A DNA stretch of 64,000 nucleotides from assembly GCA_036488815.1 (NCBI GenBank), contig DASXGX010000042.1, forward strand, positions 69,351-133,350, written 5' to 3'. This stretch comes from Roseiarcus sp036488815 (GTDB taxonomy: Bacteria > Pseudomonadota > Alphaproteobacteria > Rhizobiales > Beijerinckiaceae). The stretch's first letter is position 1, and the number at the start of each line of letters is the position of its first letter. Positions 34,206 through 43,544 of this stretch are shown here, piece by piece. The notes beneath the pieces are model-generated. The model had not been told where the DNA came from. It worked only from the letters and a program-made list of their open reading frames with translations, and ran no database searches. Both the position numbers and the translations under genes were made by a program.

Positions 34206-35696
34206 ATGAGACAAGCCGAGGCCAGGATTGGCGCTGTTTCGACGCCTTACCGTCCCGTTTCGCGACGCATGCGGGCGCACAGCCCCGCCGGCGCCCGCTC
34301 GCGCGCGCGGGCGATCGAGGACGTCGCTTCGATCGGCTTCTCCTATCTGGCGGCGTTGATCGACGCAGCGGCCATACTGGCCGCCGCCGCGGCGTCCGGC
34401 GCGCTCTACCGCCTGGCGACCCTTGGGCGAATGCCCGCCGTCGAGCCGGCAACCACCGTCGGCTTCCTCATGGGCGCGATCGTGATCGCCACCGCGGTCC
34501 AGAAGAGCGAATACGGCATCGAGCGCTACGCCGAGCGCGGCGGCCAGTTCATACGCGGGTTTTCCGCGTGGAACTTCGCCTTCCTCTGCGTGCTGGCGCT
34601 CGGCTTTGCGACGCGCATGTCGAGCGAATATTCGCGCGGCGCCGTCGCCGTGCTCTATGTCACGGGATTTTTGGCGATGCTGGCCGGTCGCCTGGCGCAG
34701 GTGGAGCTGGTTCGCTGGGCTCGCCGCTCGCGGCTGATCGCGCAGCGGCGCGTGGTCGTGGTCGGCTTCGAGAACGAATTGTCCGAGCTCGCGCCCCGGT
34801 TCGACGCCGACGCCGACGAGATGGAAGTCGCCGCGATGATCGCGCTGCGCGACAACCAGGCCTATCTCGCCGACGACCTCGCCCTTGCCGCCGCGGCGGC
34901 GCGCTTGCTGCGTCCGGATGACATCTACATCGCCATCCCGTGGTCGCGGGCGCACGAGATCGAGGCCTGCGTCGACACTTTCCTGCGGACGCCCGCCGAG
35001 ATCCACCTCGGCGCCGAGGCGGTGCTCGACCGCTTCAAGGAGGCGCGCGTCGTCCAGTTCGGCCCGACGGCCGGGCTGGGCCTGACCCGCCCTCCACTGA
35101 GCCGACTGCAGCGGGCGGAGAAGCGCGCCTTCGACATTTTCGCCGCCGCCTGCGGACTGATCGTCCTCGCGCCTTTGTTCGCGCTGGTGGCGCTCGCCAT
35201 TCGCCTGGAGGGCGCAGGGCCGATCCTGTTCCGCCAGACGCGATACGGGTTCAACCAGGAGCCGTTCCGCATTTTCAAGTTCCGCACCATGCGGACGATG
35301 GAGGATGGCGCGAAGGTGAAGGCGGCGACGCGCGGCGACCCGCGCGTGACCCGCATCGGCGCGACGCTCAGGCGCTTCAGCATCGACGAGCTGCCGCAGC
35401 TTCTCAACGTGCTCCTCGGCGACATGTCGATCGTCGGCCCGCGCCCGCACGCGATGGCGCACGACCAGCGCTATCTCGAGCGAATCTCGCGCTACGCCCG
35501 CCGCCACAACGTGAAGCCCGGCATCACCGGCTGGGCGCAGGTCAACGGCCATCGCGGCGAGATCTTGAACGACGCCGCAATGCAGGCGCGCATCGACCAC
35601 GATCTCTACTACGTCGACAACTGGTCGCTGTGGCTGGACTTCAAGATCGTGCTGATGACGGTGTTTTCGGGTAGCGCGCACAAGAATGCGTATTAG
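34206..35696 (+). CDS. Undecaprenyl-phosphate glycosyl-1-phosphate transferase (WcaJ/ExoY type)
   Basis: The 496-residue protein has four N-terminal membrane helices (about residues 45-175), a Rossmann-like region (RRVVVVGFENELSELAP), a fifth membrane segment (RAFDIFAAACGLIVLAPLFA) and the conserved catalytic domain with FKFRTMRTMEDG, RRFSIDELPQLLNVLLGDMS followed by IVGPRPH, and KPGITGWAQVNGHRGE. These enzymes load the first sugar phosphate onto undecaprenyl phosphate to start an exopolysaccharide or O-unit. UDP-glucose from GalU would be a fitting donor, but specificity cannot be read. No other exopolysaccharide genes adjoin it. Confidence 0.92.
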   Translation: MRQAEARIGAVSTPYRPVSRRMRAHSPAGARSRARAIEDVASIGFSYLAALIDAAAILAAAAASGALYRLATLGRMPAVEPATTVGFLMGAIVIATAVQKSEYGIERYAERGGQFIRGFSAWNFAFLCVLALGFATRMSSEYSRGAVAVLYVTGFLAMLAGRLAQVELVRWARRSRLIAQRRVVVVGFENELSELAPRFDADADEMEVAAMIALRDNQAYLADDLALAAAAARLLRPDDIYIAIPWSRAHEIEACVDTFLRTPAEIHLGAEAVLDRFKEARVVQFGPTAGLGLTRPPLSRLQRAEKRAFDIFAAACGLIVLAPLFALVALAIRLEGAGPILFRQTRYGFNQEPFRIFKFRTMRTMEDGAKVKAATRGDPRVTRIGATLRRFSIDELPQLLNVLLGDMSIVGPRPHAMAHDQRYLERISRYARRHNVKPGITGWAQVNGHRGEILNDAAMQARIDHDLYYVDNWSLWLDFKIVLMTVFSGSAHKNAY

Positions 35697-35710
35697 CCGC
35701 TCGCGCTGGT

Positions 35711-35820
35711 GTCATGCCCGCGCAAAGCGGGCATCAGGGCCGCTGCGCCCGGCCTAGTCGCGCTTGCGTCCTTGCTCCGCTGGATGCCCGCTTTTTTCGA
35801 GGACGAGCCCGGCCATGACG
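35711..35820. repeat. Composite intergenic repeat
   Basis: TGTCATGCCCGCGCAAAGCG followed by GGCATCAGGG and later GGATGCCCGCTTTTTTCGAG match the GCCCGC/GCGGGC hairpin of the element at 17688-17770; an ACGAGCCCGGCCATGACG unit follows. It lies between the convergent wcaJ-like and aceB genes. Confidence 0.65.
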
Positions 35821-35880
35821 GGGGAGGCGGCTGTGAACTATCGCGCCTGGACAAGCCCCGCCACGAGGATCGTCGTCGCC

Positions 35881-37479
<1,599 letters not shown>

Positions 37480-37635
37480 GGCGAAACCTCCAAAGGAACC
37501 CATTGTGTATCGGTTCCTATAGAGAATTTCGCATTCCGGGGATATCCGCGCGCCACTCCAATTTCGGAAAGTCACCTTTGCGCGAAGGGGAACAAAGGGC
37601 CGCCGCCCGGGTGGGGAGGCGGCCGGTTCGCCGCT

Positions 37636-37998
37636 TCAGGCCGCCAGATCGCGATGCGACGGCCCGAACCAGGCGCGCGTCGCGCGGGCGCGCTGCAGCC
37701 GCTCGCCGGGATCGTCGTCCAGAGCGAGCGCGGTGCAATTGACGAGGTCGGATCTGAGCAGGCCGATGTCGCTCAATTCGTGGTCGGACATCTGGCCGAG
37801 TTCGGCGAGCGTTCGCCTCGCCGCGCTCACGCGCGCCGGCCACCCGAGCACGCGGTGGATGAGGCCGGCAAGACCGGCGCGGCGACGAAAGTCGGGTGAG
37901 ACGTCAAGCATGACAGGCTCCATTGGGCGAGTTTCGCCGCCCGCCGCCCCTCCAGGGACAGCGCCGTCAGCGGCGAAAAGCCTCTTTGATGTGCGCAC
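37636..37998 (-). CDS. DUF1127 (YjiS-like) small protein
   Basis: The conserved DUF1127 core RTLAELGQMSDHELSDIGLL followed by RSDL lies near the C-terminal side, preceded by an Arg-rich helix. With the GTG at 37998 (AGGAAA upstream) the protein is 120 residues; an ATG at 37923 would give 95, and a further one about 80. DUF1127 proteins in alphaproteobacteria are short, Arg-rich, and some bind RNA and affect phosphate, nitrogen or carbon responses. It is divergent from the LysR gene at 38071, which may regulate it. Confidence 0.75.
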   Translation of the reverse strand: MRTSKRLFAADGAVPGGAAGGETRPMEPVMLDVSPDFRRRAGLAGLIHRVLGWPARVSAARRTLAELGQMSDHELSDIGLLRSDLVNCTALALDDDPGERLQRARATRAWFGPSHRDLAA

Positions 37999-38070
37999 TA
38001 TGATGCTTTCCTATTGATCGGTCCAACGAATGTTTGTACGGTAATCCATGACGAATGGAGATGGGTGGTC

Positions 38071-38934
38071 ATGCTCGACACCGATCAGTTGCGCTCCTTT
38101 CTTGCGATCGTCGACACGGGCTCGTTCACGCGCGCGGGCGAACGGGTCAACAAGACCCAGTCGGCGGTCTCGATGCATATCCGGCGGCTCGAGGAGCAGC
38201 TCGGCTGCGCGCTCTTCGTCAAGCACGGACGATCGGCCAAGCTGACCAACGAAGGCGAGCGGCTGATCGATTACGCGCGCCACATGATTCAGATCGAGGC
38301 CGGCGCGATGGCGGCGCTGTCGCGCCGGGGTTTGAGAGGTTCGGTGCGCTTTGGCATTCCCGACGACTACGCCGAGTCCTATCTCTCCGACATCCTGACC
38401 TCTTTCAATCGACGCCATCCGCTGGTCGAGGTCGCGGTGATTTGTGAGAATTCGGTCGAACTCGCGGCGCAGGTGAATGCGGGCGCGATCGACATCGCCT
38501 TGGTGACGGATCACGAGGAGCTGCAGAGTTTCGAACTTGTTCGCGAGGAGCCGCTGGTCTGGGCCGCCTCCAAGCGTTTCGCGCCAACCGCGGGCGTGCC
38601 GATTCCCCTCGCGGTGGGAAGCCCGACCTGTCTTTGGCGCCGGGTGTTGGACGTCGCCTTGCGGGACAGGCCGAGCGCGACGCACGGCCTGTTCTCCTCG
38701 AAGAACTACACGGCGATCGGCTCTGTGGTCCGTGCGGGGCTTGCCGCCACCGTGCTGCCGCGCGGGATGGTCGGCGACGATTTGCGCATACTCGGCGAGG
38801 AGGACGGATTGCCTCCCCTGCCGTTGACGCGCATGGGGCTCATCCGAGCGCCGGGTCGCCATTCGCAGGAGACGTCCGCGCTCGCCGAGGCGGTGCGGGA
38901 CGCGATTGGCTCCGTAACCCGCAAGGTCGCGTGA
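38071..38934 (+). CDS. LysR-family transcription regulator
   Basis: The ATG at 38071 gives 287 residues with the LysR helix-turn-helix at the start (LDTDQLRSFLAIVDTGSFTR, then AGERVNKTQSAVSMHIRRLE) and a type 2 periplasmic-binding-like effector domain from about residue 90 (GSVRFGIPDDYAESYLSDIL). The frame is open for 19 more codons upstream without family features. It shares a 72-base promoter region with the DUF1127 gene. Effector and targets cannot be inferred. Confidence 0.9.
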   Translation: MLDTDQLRSFLAIVDTGSFTRAGERVNKTQSAVSMHIRRLEEQLGCALFVKHGRSAKLTNEGERLIDYARHMIQIEAGAMAALSRRGLRGSVRFGIPDDYAESYLSDILTSFNRRHPLVEVAVICENSVELAAQVNAGAIDIALVTDHEELQSFELVREEPLVWAASKRFAPTAGVPIPLAVGSPTCLWRRVLDVALRDRPSATHGLFSSKNYTAIGSVVRAGLAATVLPRGMVGDDLRILGEEDGLPPLPLTRMGLIRAPGRHSQETSALAEAVRDAIGSVTRKVA

Positions 38935-38937
38935 GGC

Positions 38938-39321
38938 TTAGATCGAGCCCGGCGGGATGAACGCGCAATAAAGAAAAATGCCGTCGAACACGTTCGACGA
39001 GGCGGGCCCGGCCATGTCGTTGTCGGTCGCCGAGCGGTAGCACAAATGTGCGTGATGCGAATTGTCGTTGGGCGGATCACCGGGAATCGGCAAGAAGGTG
39101 ATGCGCTCCTGAGGGATCGTAATCCAGCGCTGCTCGCGGGTCAGGAATTCGTAGTGGCCGCCGCGCTCGCGAAACATTGTCGACGCGCAGTCATAGCCGC
39201 CGCAGCAAAGCTGACCGTCTTTTCCATGCACGCCGGTATAAATGTCGTGCGCTCCGGCCACCGATAGGGGCGCGACAGCTAGCACGCCGCCAAAGACTGC
39301 GCACAAGAAGGCTTTTATCAT
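38938..39321 (-). CDS. Conserved exported cysteine-containing protein of unknown function
   Basis: The ATG at 39321, with AGGAG in front, gives 127 residues with a signal peptide (MIKAFLCAVFGGVLAVAPLS) probably cut after AGA. The mature part begins HDIYTG and carries cysteines in QLCCGGYDC, later LCYR and LYCAF, which could form disulfides in the periplasm, and a conserved-looking HHAHLCYR histidine patch. I recognise no named domain. It converges with the lysR gene, three bases between stops. Confidence 0.7.
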   Translation of the reverse strand: MIKAFLCAVFGGVLAVAPLSVAGAHDIYTGVHGKDGQLCCGGYDCASTMFRERGGHYEFLTREQRWITIPQERITFLPIPGDPPNDNSHHAHLCYRSATDNDMAGPASSNVFDGIFLYCAFIPPGSI

Positions 39322-39720
39322 ACCAACCGCTCCTGTTGGGCGGCTGATCGATCGAGGCGCTTGTCGAGCGATCAAGCCGCGTGCCGATCGCCCCCCTTAA
39401 CGCTTTTGCTCCTCTCGGTGTTCCTGGACGCGCGTGAACTCTCCCCGTCCGCGGCGCGTACAGGATCGCCTGGCCATTCGGCTCAGATCTGCGCCTTCGC
39501 AACGTATCCGCCTCGCAAATGCGAGCAACGGGCCAGGGCCACTTGCGCAAAGTCGTTGAACGCTGCGGGCCCATTCACGCACGGTAGGCGCGTCAATCGG
39601 GGCATGAAATCGCGCGAGCCGCCTTTCGTCAAGTGTGACGTTGGCGCCGGAAGGCTTGTCCGCAGGGCCAAGGAACCGGCGGCCTTCAGGGGATGCGCCC
39701 GGAGCCTGGGCGCGGCGCGC
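39322..39720. other. Intergenic region without a recognised gene
   Basis: About 400 bases between the exported-protein and RluA genes. Overlapping frames exist on both strands but none has a ribosome site with family features. Only the first part is likely to matter, as the promoter of the exported protein. Confidence 0.5.
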
Positions 39721-40440
39721 TCAAACCTCCAACACGGGTTCGCACCGCGGCTCGGGGGCGAATCCGCATGCAGCGAGAGCGCCTTGCATATGCGGCGGCG
39801 CCGGCGCTTCGACGACGATCGGCGGCTTCGATTTGGACAACGGCACCTCCACGCGCCGAGCGAGGAGTTGCAGCGGCCCTGCGTCGGCCGTCCGTTCGCC
39901 GTAGATCGGATCGCCGAGAATCGGCCAGCCCTCGGCGGCGCAATGCACGCGCAATTGGTGGGTGCGCCCGGTCAACGGCTCCAGTTGCAGCCAAGCGACG
40001 GCGCGCCCGCCCCAGAGTCCTCGCGCGCGGACGCGCCAGCGCGTCTGAGCGGGCTGGCCGGCCGGATCGACCTTCATCCACCAGCCGCGCGTGGCGTCGA
40101 GCCGCGCGAGCGGCAGGTCGATCAGCCCTTCGTCGGCCGCTGGGCCGTCGACCACGATCGCCCAATAGGTTTTGGCGATCTTGCCCTGCTTGAACAGAAG
40201 GCCCAGTTTCTCGAGCGCCTTGTGATGGCGCCCGAGCACCAGGCAACCTGCCGTATCGCGATCGAGCCGATGCGCCAGCGCGGGGTTGCGCGGCAGGCCG
40301 AAGCGCAGCGCTTCGAAGTCGTCCTCGAGGCTGGCGCCGCCTTTTGGGCCGCGATGCACCGCAATTCCGGCGGGCTTGTCGAGCACAAGCATCATGCCGT
40401 CGCGATAAAGTAGGCGCGCTCTTGTTTCCTCAGGGCTCAT
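39721..40440 (-). CDS. RluA-family pseudouridine synthase
   Basis: The 239-residue protein carries the catalytic HRLDRDTAGCLVLGR motif (catalytic Asp), the LDKPAGIAVHRG opening, LLFKQGKIAKTYWA, and the LEPLTGRTHQLRVH and GDPIYG motifs. No N-terminal S4 domain is present, so it is the short RluA/RluC-like type. It would isomerise uridine to pseudouridine in rRNA or tRNA; the target position is not predictable. It is divergent from ftsY. Confidence 0.92.
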   Translation of the reverse strand: MSPEETRARLLYRDGMMLVLDKPAGIAVHRGPKGGASLEDDFEALRFGLPRNPALAHRLDRDTAGCLVLGRHHKALEKLGLLFKQGKIAKTYWAIVVDGPAADEGLIDLPLARLDATRGWWMKVDPAGQPAQTRWRVRARGLWGGRAVAWLQLEPLTGRTHQLRVHCAAEGWPILGDPIYGERTADAGPLQLLARRVEVPLSKSKPPIVVEAPAPPHMQGALAACGFAPEPRCEPVLEV

Positions 40441-40515
40441 GAGGGCATAGCTAGGCGAGTCGAGGGGGCGCCGGCAAGGCCGCGCGACCTCAGGCGCAGT
40501 GGGAAGGATGAAGGG

Positions 40516-41637
40516 TTGAGCGACAGCGGCGAGGAAAAGCCGAAACCGGGCTTATGGCGGCGGCTGTTCCAGCGCGGCGATGTTGCGCCCCGCCCCGACG
40601 AGAGCCCCGAAGCTCCGCCCACGCAGGAGGAGCCCCTCCCAACTGTGCAGGAGACGGCGCCCGCGCCCGCGCAGTCGGTCGAGACGGAGCCTGCGCCCGC
40701 ACCGGCCAAGCGGAGCTGGTTCGCCCGGCTGACGGCGGGGCTCTCGCGCTCGTCTTCGGCGATCGGGCGCGGCATCACCGACATCTTCACCAAGCGCAAG
40801 CTCGACGCAACCTCGCTCGACGATCTCGAGGACATCCTCATCCAGGCCGATCTCGGGCTCGCCGCCGCGACGCGCATCCGCGAGGCGGTCGCGCGCGGAC
40901 GCTACGACAAATCGGTCGATCCCACTGAGGTTAAGGCGATCCTGGCGAGCGAAGTCGAGCGCGCCTTGGCGCCGGTGGCGCGTCCGCTCGTCGTCGACGC
41001 TCGGAAGAAGCCGTTCGTGGCGCTCGTCGTTGGCGTCAACGGCTCGGGCAAGACGACGACGATCGGCAAGCTCGCTGCGAAATTCGCCGGCGAGGGACTG
41101 AAAGTCACGCTCGCGGCCGGCGACACCTTCCGCGCCGCCGCCATCGAGCAACTCAAGATCTGGGCCCAGCGCACGGGCGCCGACATTGTCGCGCGCGATC
41201 AGGGCGGCGACGCCTCGGGGCTCGCCTTCGACGCGCTGACGCGCGCACGCGCTTCGGGCGCGGATGTCGTATTGATGGATACGGCAGGGCGCTTGCAGAA
41301 CCGCGCCGAGTTGATGAGCGAGCTCGAGAAGATCATCCGCGTGATGAAGAAGGTCGACCCCGAGGCGCCGCATGCGACGCTGCTCGTGCTCGACGCGACG
41401 GTCGGTCAGAACGCGCTGAGCCAGGTCGAGATCTTCGGCCGCATCGCGGGTGTCACCGGCCTCGTGATGACGAAACTCGACGGCACCGCGCGCGGCGGTA
41501 TCCTCGTCGCCATCGCCGACAAATTCGGCCTGCCCGTTCATTTCATCGGCGTCGGCGAAGGCGTCGACGATCTCGAACCTTTCGCCGCGCGCGATTTCGC
41601 CGAAGCGATCGCCGGCGTCGAGCGCGCGGAAGGATAG
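40516..41637 (+). CDS. ftsY: Signal recognition particle receptor FtsY
   Basis: The product of 373 residues starts at a TTG behind GGAAGGA; an ATG at 40508 is out of frame and stops at once. An acidic Pro/Glu N-terminal region (about residues 1-65) precedes the NG domain: GVNGSGKTTTIGKLAAKFAG (G1), AGDTFRAAAIEQLK (insertion box), DTAGRLQNRAELM (G3), TKLDGTARGG (G4) and GVGEGVDDLEPF at the end. FtsY docks SRP-ribosome complexes at the inner membrane. Downstream yciB is probably cotranscribed. Confidence 0.95.
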   Translation: MSDSGEEKPKPGLWRRLFQRGDVAPRPDESPEAPPTQEEPLPTVQETAPAPAQSVETEPAPAPAKRSWFARLTAGLSRSSSAIGRGITDIFTKRKLDATSLDDLEDILIQADLGLAAATRIREAVARGRYDKSVDPTEVKAILASEVERALAPVARPLVVDARKKPFVALVVGVNGSGKTTTIGKLAAKFAGEGLKVTLAAGDTFRAAAIEQLKIWAQRTGADIVARDQGGDASGLAFDALTRARASGADVVLMDTAGRLQNRAELMSELEKIIRVMKKVDPEAPHATLLVLDATVGQNALSQVEIFGRIAGVTGLVMTKLDGTARGGILVAIADKFGLPVHFIGVGEGVDDLEPFAARDFAEAIAGVERAEG

Positions 41638-41647
41638 CAGCATGGCT

Positions 41648-41720
41648 GATTGGATCGTCATAGCGAGGAGCCTAGCGACGCATCCGCTTGCGGCGCCGCA
41701 GGCTTCGCCTGCAATGACAT
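41648..41720. repeat. Intergenic repeat of the GTCATxGCGAGGAGC type
   Basis: The stretch ATTGGATCGTCATAGCGAGG, followed by AGCCTAGCGACGCATCCG and GCAGGCTTCGCCTGCAATGA, has the look of a common alphaproteobacterial dispersed repeat that begins GTCATTGCGAGGAGCG. A 7-bp palindrome CAGGCTTCGCCTG is contained. Only one copy is in this window, so the call rests on recall. Confidence 0.5.
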
Positions 41721-41763
41721 TGGCGCCGGCGGGCCGCCGCATCGGCAAGAAGGACATTTCGCG

Positions 41764-42363
41764 ATGACGCAGACCCCGGCGGCGCAAGCCCCTCGCAAGA
41801 CGCTCAATCCGTGGATGAAGTTCACGCTCGAGCTTGGGCCGCTGGCGCTGTTCTTTATCGCCTACGGCCGACTCGGCATCTTCGTCGCGACGGCGGTGCT
41901 GATGGTCGGCGTCCTCGTGACGCTCGGCGTTTCCTACGCCATGCTGCGGCGCATTCCGATCATGCCGCTGGTTACGGCGGCGATCGTCGTCATCTTCGGC
42001 TCGCTGACGCTCGTCTTCCACGACGAGACGCTCATCAAGATCAAGCCGACTGCGCTTTATGTCCTCTTCGGCGTCGCGTTGCTGGTCGGGCTCGCGCTCA
42101 AGAAGCCACTGCTGAAAATCATGTTCGACGGCGCCTTGCACGTCACCGAAGAAGGCTGGCGCATTCTCACTTGGCGATGGGCTTTCTTCTTCCTCGCGAT
42201 GGCCGTGCTCAACGAGCTCGTCTGGCGCACGCAGACGACGGATCTTTGGGTGAAGTTCAAGACCTTCGGCTTCATGCCGCTGACGCTGCTGTTCGCGCTC
42301 GCCCAGGCGCCGTTGATCACGCGCTTCGAAGCCAAGCGCGAGGAGACGGACGAAGCGTTTTAG
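41764..42363 (+). CDS. yciB: Inner-membrane septation protein YciB (IspZ family)
   Basis: The 199-residue protein has about five membrane helices and family segments KFTLELGPLALFFIAYGRLG, IVVIFGSLTLVFHDETLIKI and the TWRWAFFFLAMAVLNELVWR helix near the end. YciB links the inner membrane with septation and envelope integrity. AAGGA lies about 12 bases before the ATG. It follows ftsY after a repeat-containing gap of 126 bases. Confidence 0.92.
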   Translation: MTQTPAAQAPRKTLNPWMKFTLELGPLALFFIAYGRLGIFVATAVLMVGVLVTLGVSYAMLRRIPIMPLVTAAIVVIFGSLTLVFHDETLIKIKPTALYVLFGVALLVGLALKKPLLKIMFDGALHVTEEGWRILTWRWAFFFLAMAVLNELVWRTQTTDLWVKFKTFGFMPLTLLFALAQAPLITRFEAKREETDEAF

Positions 42364-42376
42364 CGAACGAGAGTGT

Positions 42377-42500
42377 TCCGCTGACGTCTTGGCAGGGCTT
42401 GTCCCCGGCCATCCATGTTGTTCCGTTGCTTCCCGCCGGAGCCGCCCGAGAGGCGGCGCCGCGTGGATGGCCGGGACACGCCCGGCCAAGACGCGGAACG
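42377..42500. repeat. Long imperfect inverted repeat between convergent genes
   Basis: The left arm (42377-42417, containing GACGTCTTGGCAGGGCTTGT then CCCCGGCCATCCATG) is the near-exact reverse complement of the right arm (42461-42500, containing CGTGGATGGCCGGGACACG and CCCGGCCAAGACGCGGAA). The arms are about 38 bases and the spacer about 44. It sits between the stops of yciB and the hydrolase gene and would fold into a long hairpin in either transcript. Related shorter units occur at 32184 and 35802. Confidence 0.75.
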
Positions 42501-42515
42501 CATAGCGGCGCGCAC

Positions 42516-43340
42516 TCAGCCTTTGATGAACGCCAGAAGGTCAGGATTGATGACCTCCGAGTGCGTCGTGCACATGCCGTGCGGAAAGCCCTTGTAGACC
42601 TTGAGCGTCGCATTCTTGAGAAGCTTGGCGGAGAGGGGCGCGGCGTCGGCGAACGGCACGATCTGATCGTCGTCACCGTGCATGACGAGAACCGGCTGCT
42701 CGATCGCTTTCAGATCCTCGGTGAAGTCGGTCTCGGAGAAGGCCTTGATGCAATCGTAATGCGCCTTGGCGCCGCCCATCATGCCCTGGCGCCACCAATT
42801 GTCGATGACCCCTTGGGAGGCCTTCGCGCCGGGTCGGTTGTAGCCGTAGAACGGGCCCGCGGCGACCTCGTGGTAGAACTCGGCGCGGCTGGCGGCCAGG
42901 GCGGCGCGGAAGCTGTCGAACAGTTCGATCGGCTCGCCACCCGGATTCTTGTCCGACTTCACCATGATCGGCGGAACGGCGCTGATCAGGGCCGCCTTGG
43001 CGACACGCCCTTTGCCGTGCCGCGCGACATAGCGCGTGACTTCGCCGCCGCCGGTCGAATGGCCGATATGCACAGCGTCCCTGAGATCGAGCGCCGCGGC
43101 GAGCGCCGCGACGTCGGCGGCGTAAGTGTCCATGTCGTTGCCGGTCGCGGTCTGCGTCGAACGGCCATGGCCGCGACGGTCGTGCGCGATCACGCGATAG
43201 CCCTGATCGAGGAAGAAAAGCATCTGGTTGTCCCAATCGTCGGCGCTGAGCGGCCAGCCGTGGTGGAACACCAAAGGCTGTCCCTTGCCCCAATCCTTGT
43301 AGAAGATCTCGACGCCGTCCCGTGTGGTGATCGTGCCCAT
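42516..43340 (-). CDS. Alpha/beta hydrolase, cofactor-free (non-heme) haloperoxidase type
   Basis: The 274-residue protein starts at the ATG at 43340 with AGGGAG upstream. It has the oxyanion HGWPLSADDWDNQ segment, the nucleophile elbow GHSTGGGEV (Ser), acid Asp in MHGDDDQIVPF, and His in YKGFPHGM, the full triad. The sequence style is that of bacterial non-heme chloroperoxidases, which in vivo are usually esterases or peracid-forming hydrolases. Cytoplasmic, with no signal peptide and no operon partner. Confidence 0.9.
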   Translation of the reverse strand: MGTITTRDGVEIFYKDWGKGQPLVFHHGWPLSADDWDNQMLFFLDQGYRVIAHDRRGHGRSTQTATGNDMDTYAADVAALAAALDLRDAVHIGHSTGGGEVTRYVARHGKGRVAKAALISAVPPIMVKSDKNPGGEPIELFDSFRAALAASRAEFYHEVAAGPFYGYNRPGAKASQGVIDNWWRQGMMGGAKAHYDCIKAFSETDFTEDLKAIEQPVLVMHGDDDQIVPFADAAPLSAKLLKNATLKVYKGFPHGMCTTHSEVINPDLLAFIKG

Positions 43341-43544
43341 CGTGCTTCTCCCTTTCGCGCCCGCGATTGTGGGGTGCGTCGGAGACAGGTCGCCGGCGGC
43401 GCCTGGCGGCGCGGCAGGTCGCGCTGTCCCCGCGCCGAGGCGGGGCGATGCGCATCCAGAACCCTCCGCCGCGAGAAGTCCAGCCACAAACGCAGGCGAC
43501 GCTCCGCGCGAGGATTGGCCACGCCAAGGACGTATCAGCTCGCG

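Noticed and set aside
40508..40519. Three-codon ORF (ATG AAG GGT TGA) overlapping the ftsY start as a leader peptide
   Set aside because: It is too short and lacks its own ribosome site; the purine-rich stretch there more likely serves the TTG start of ftsY.
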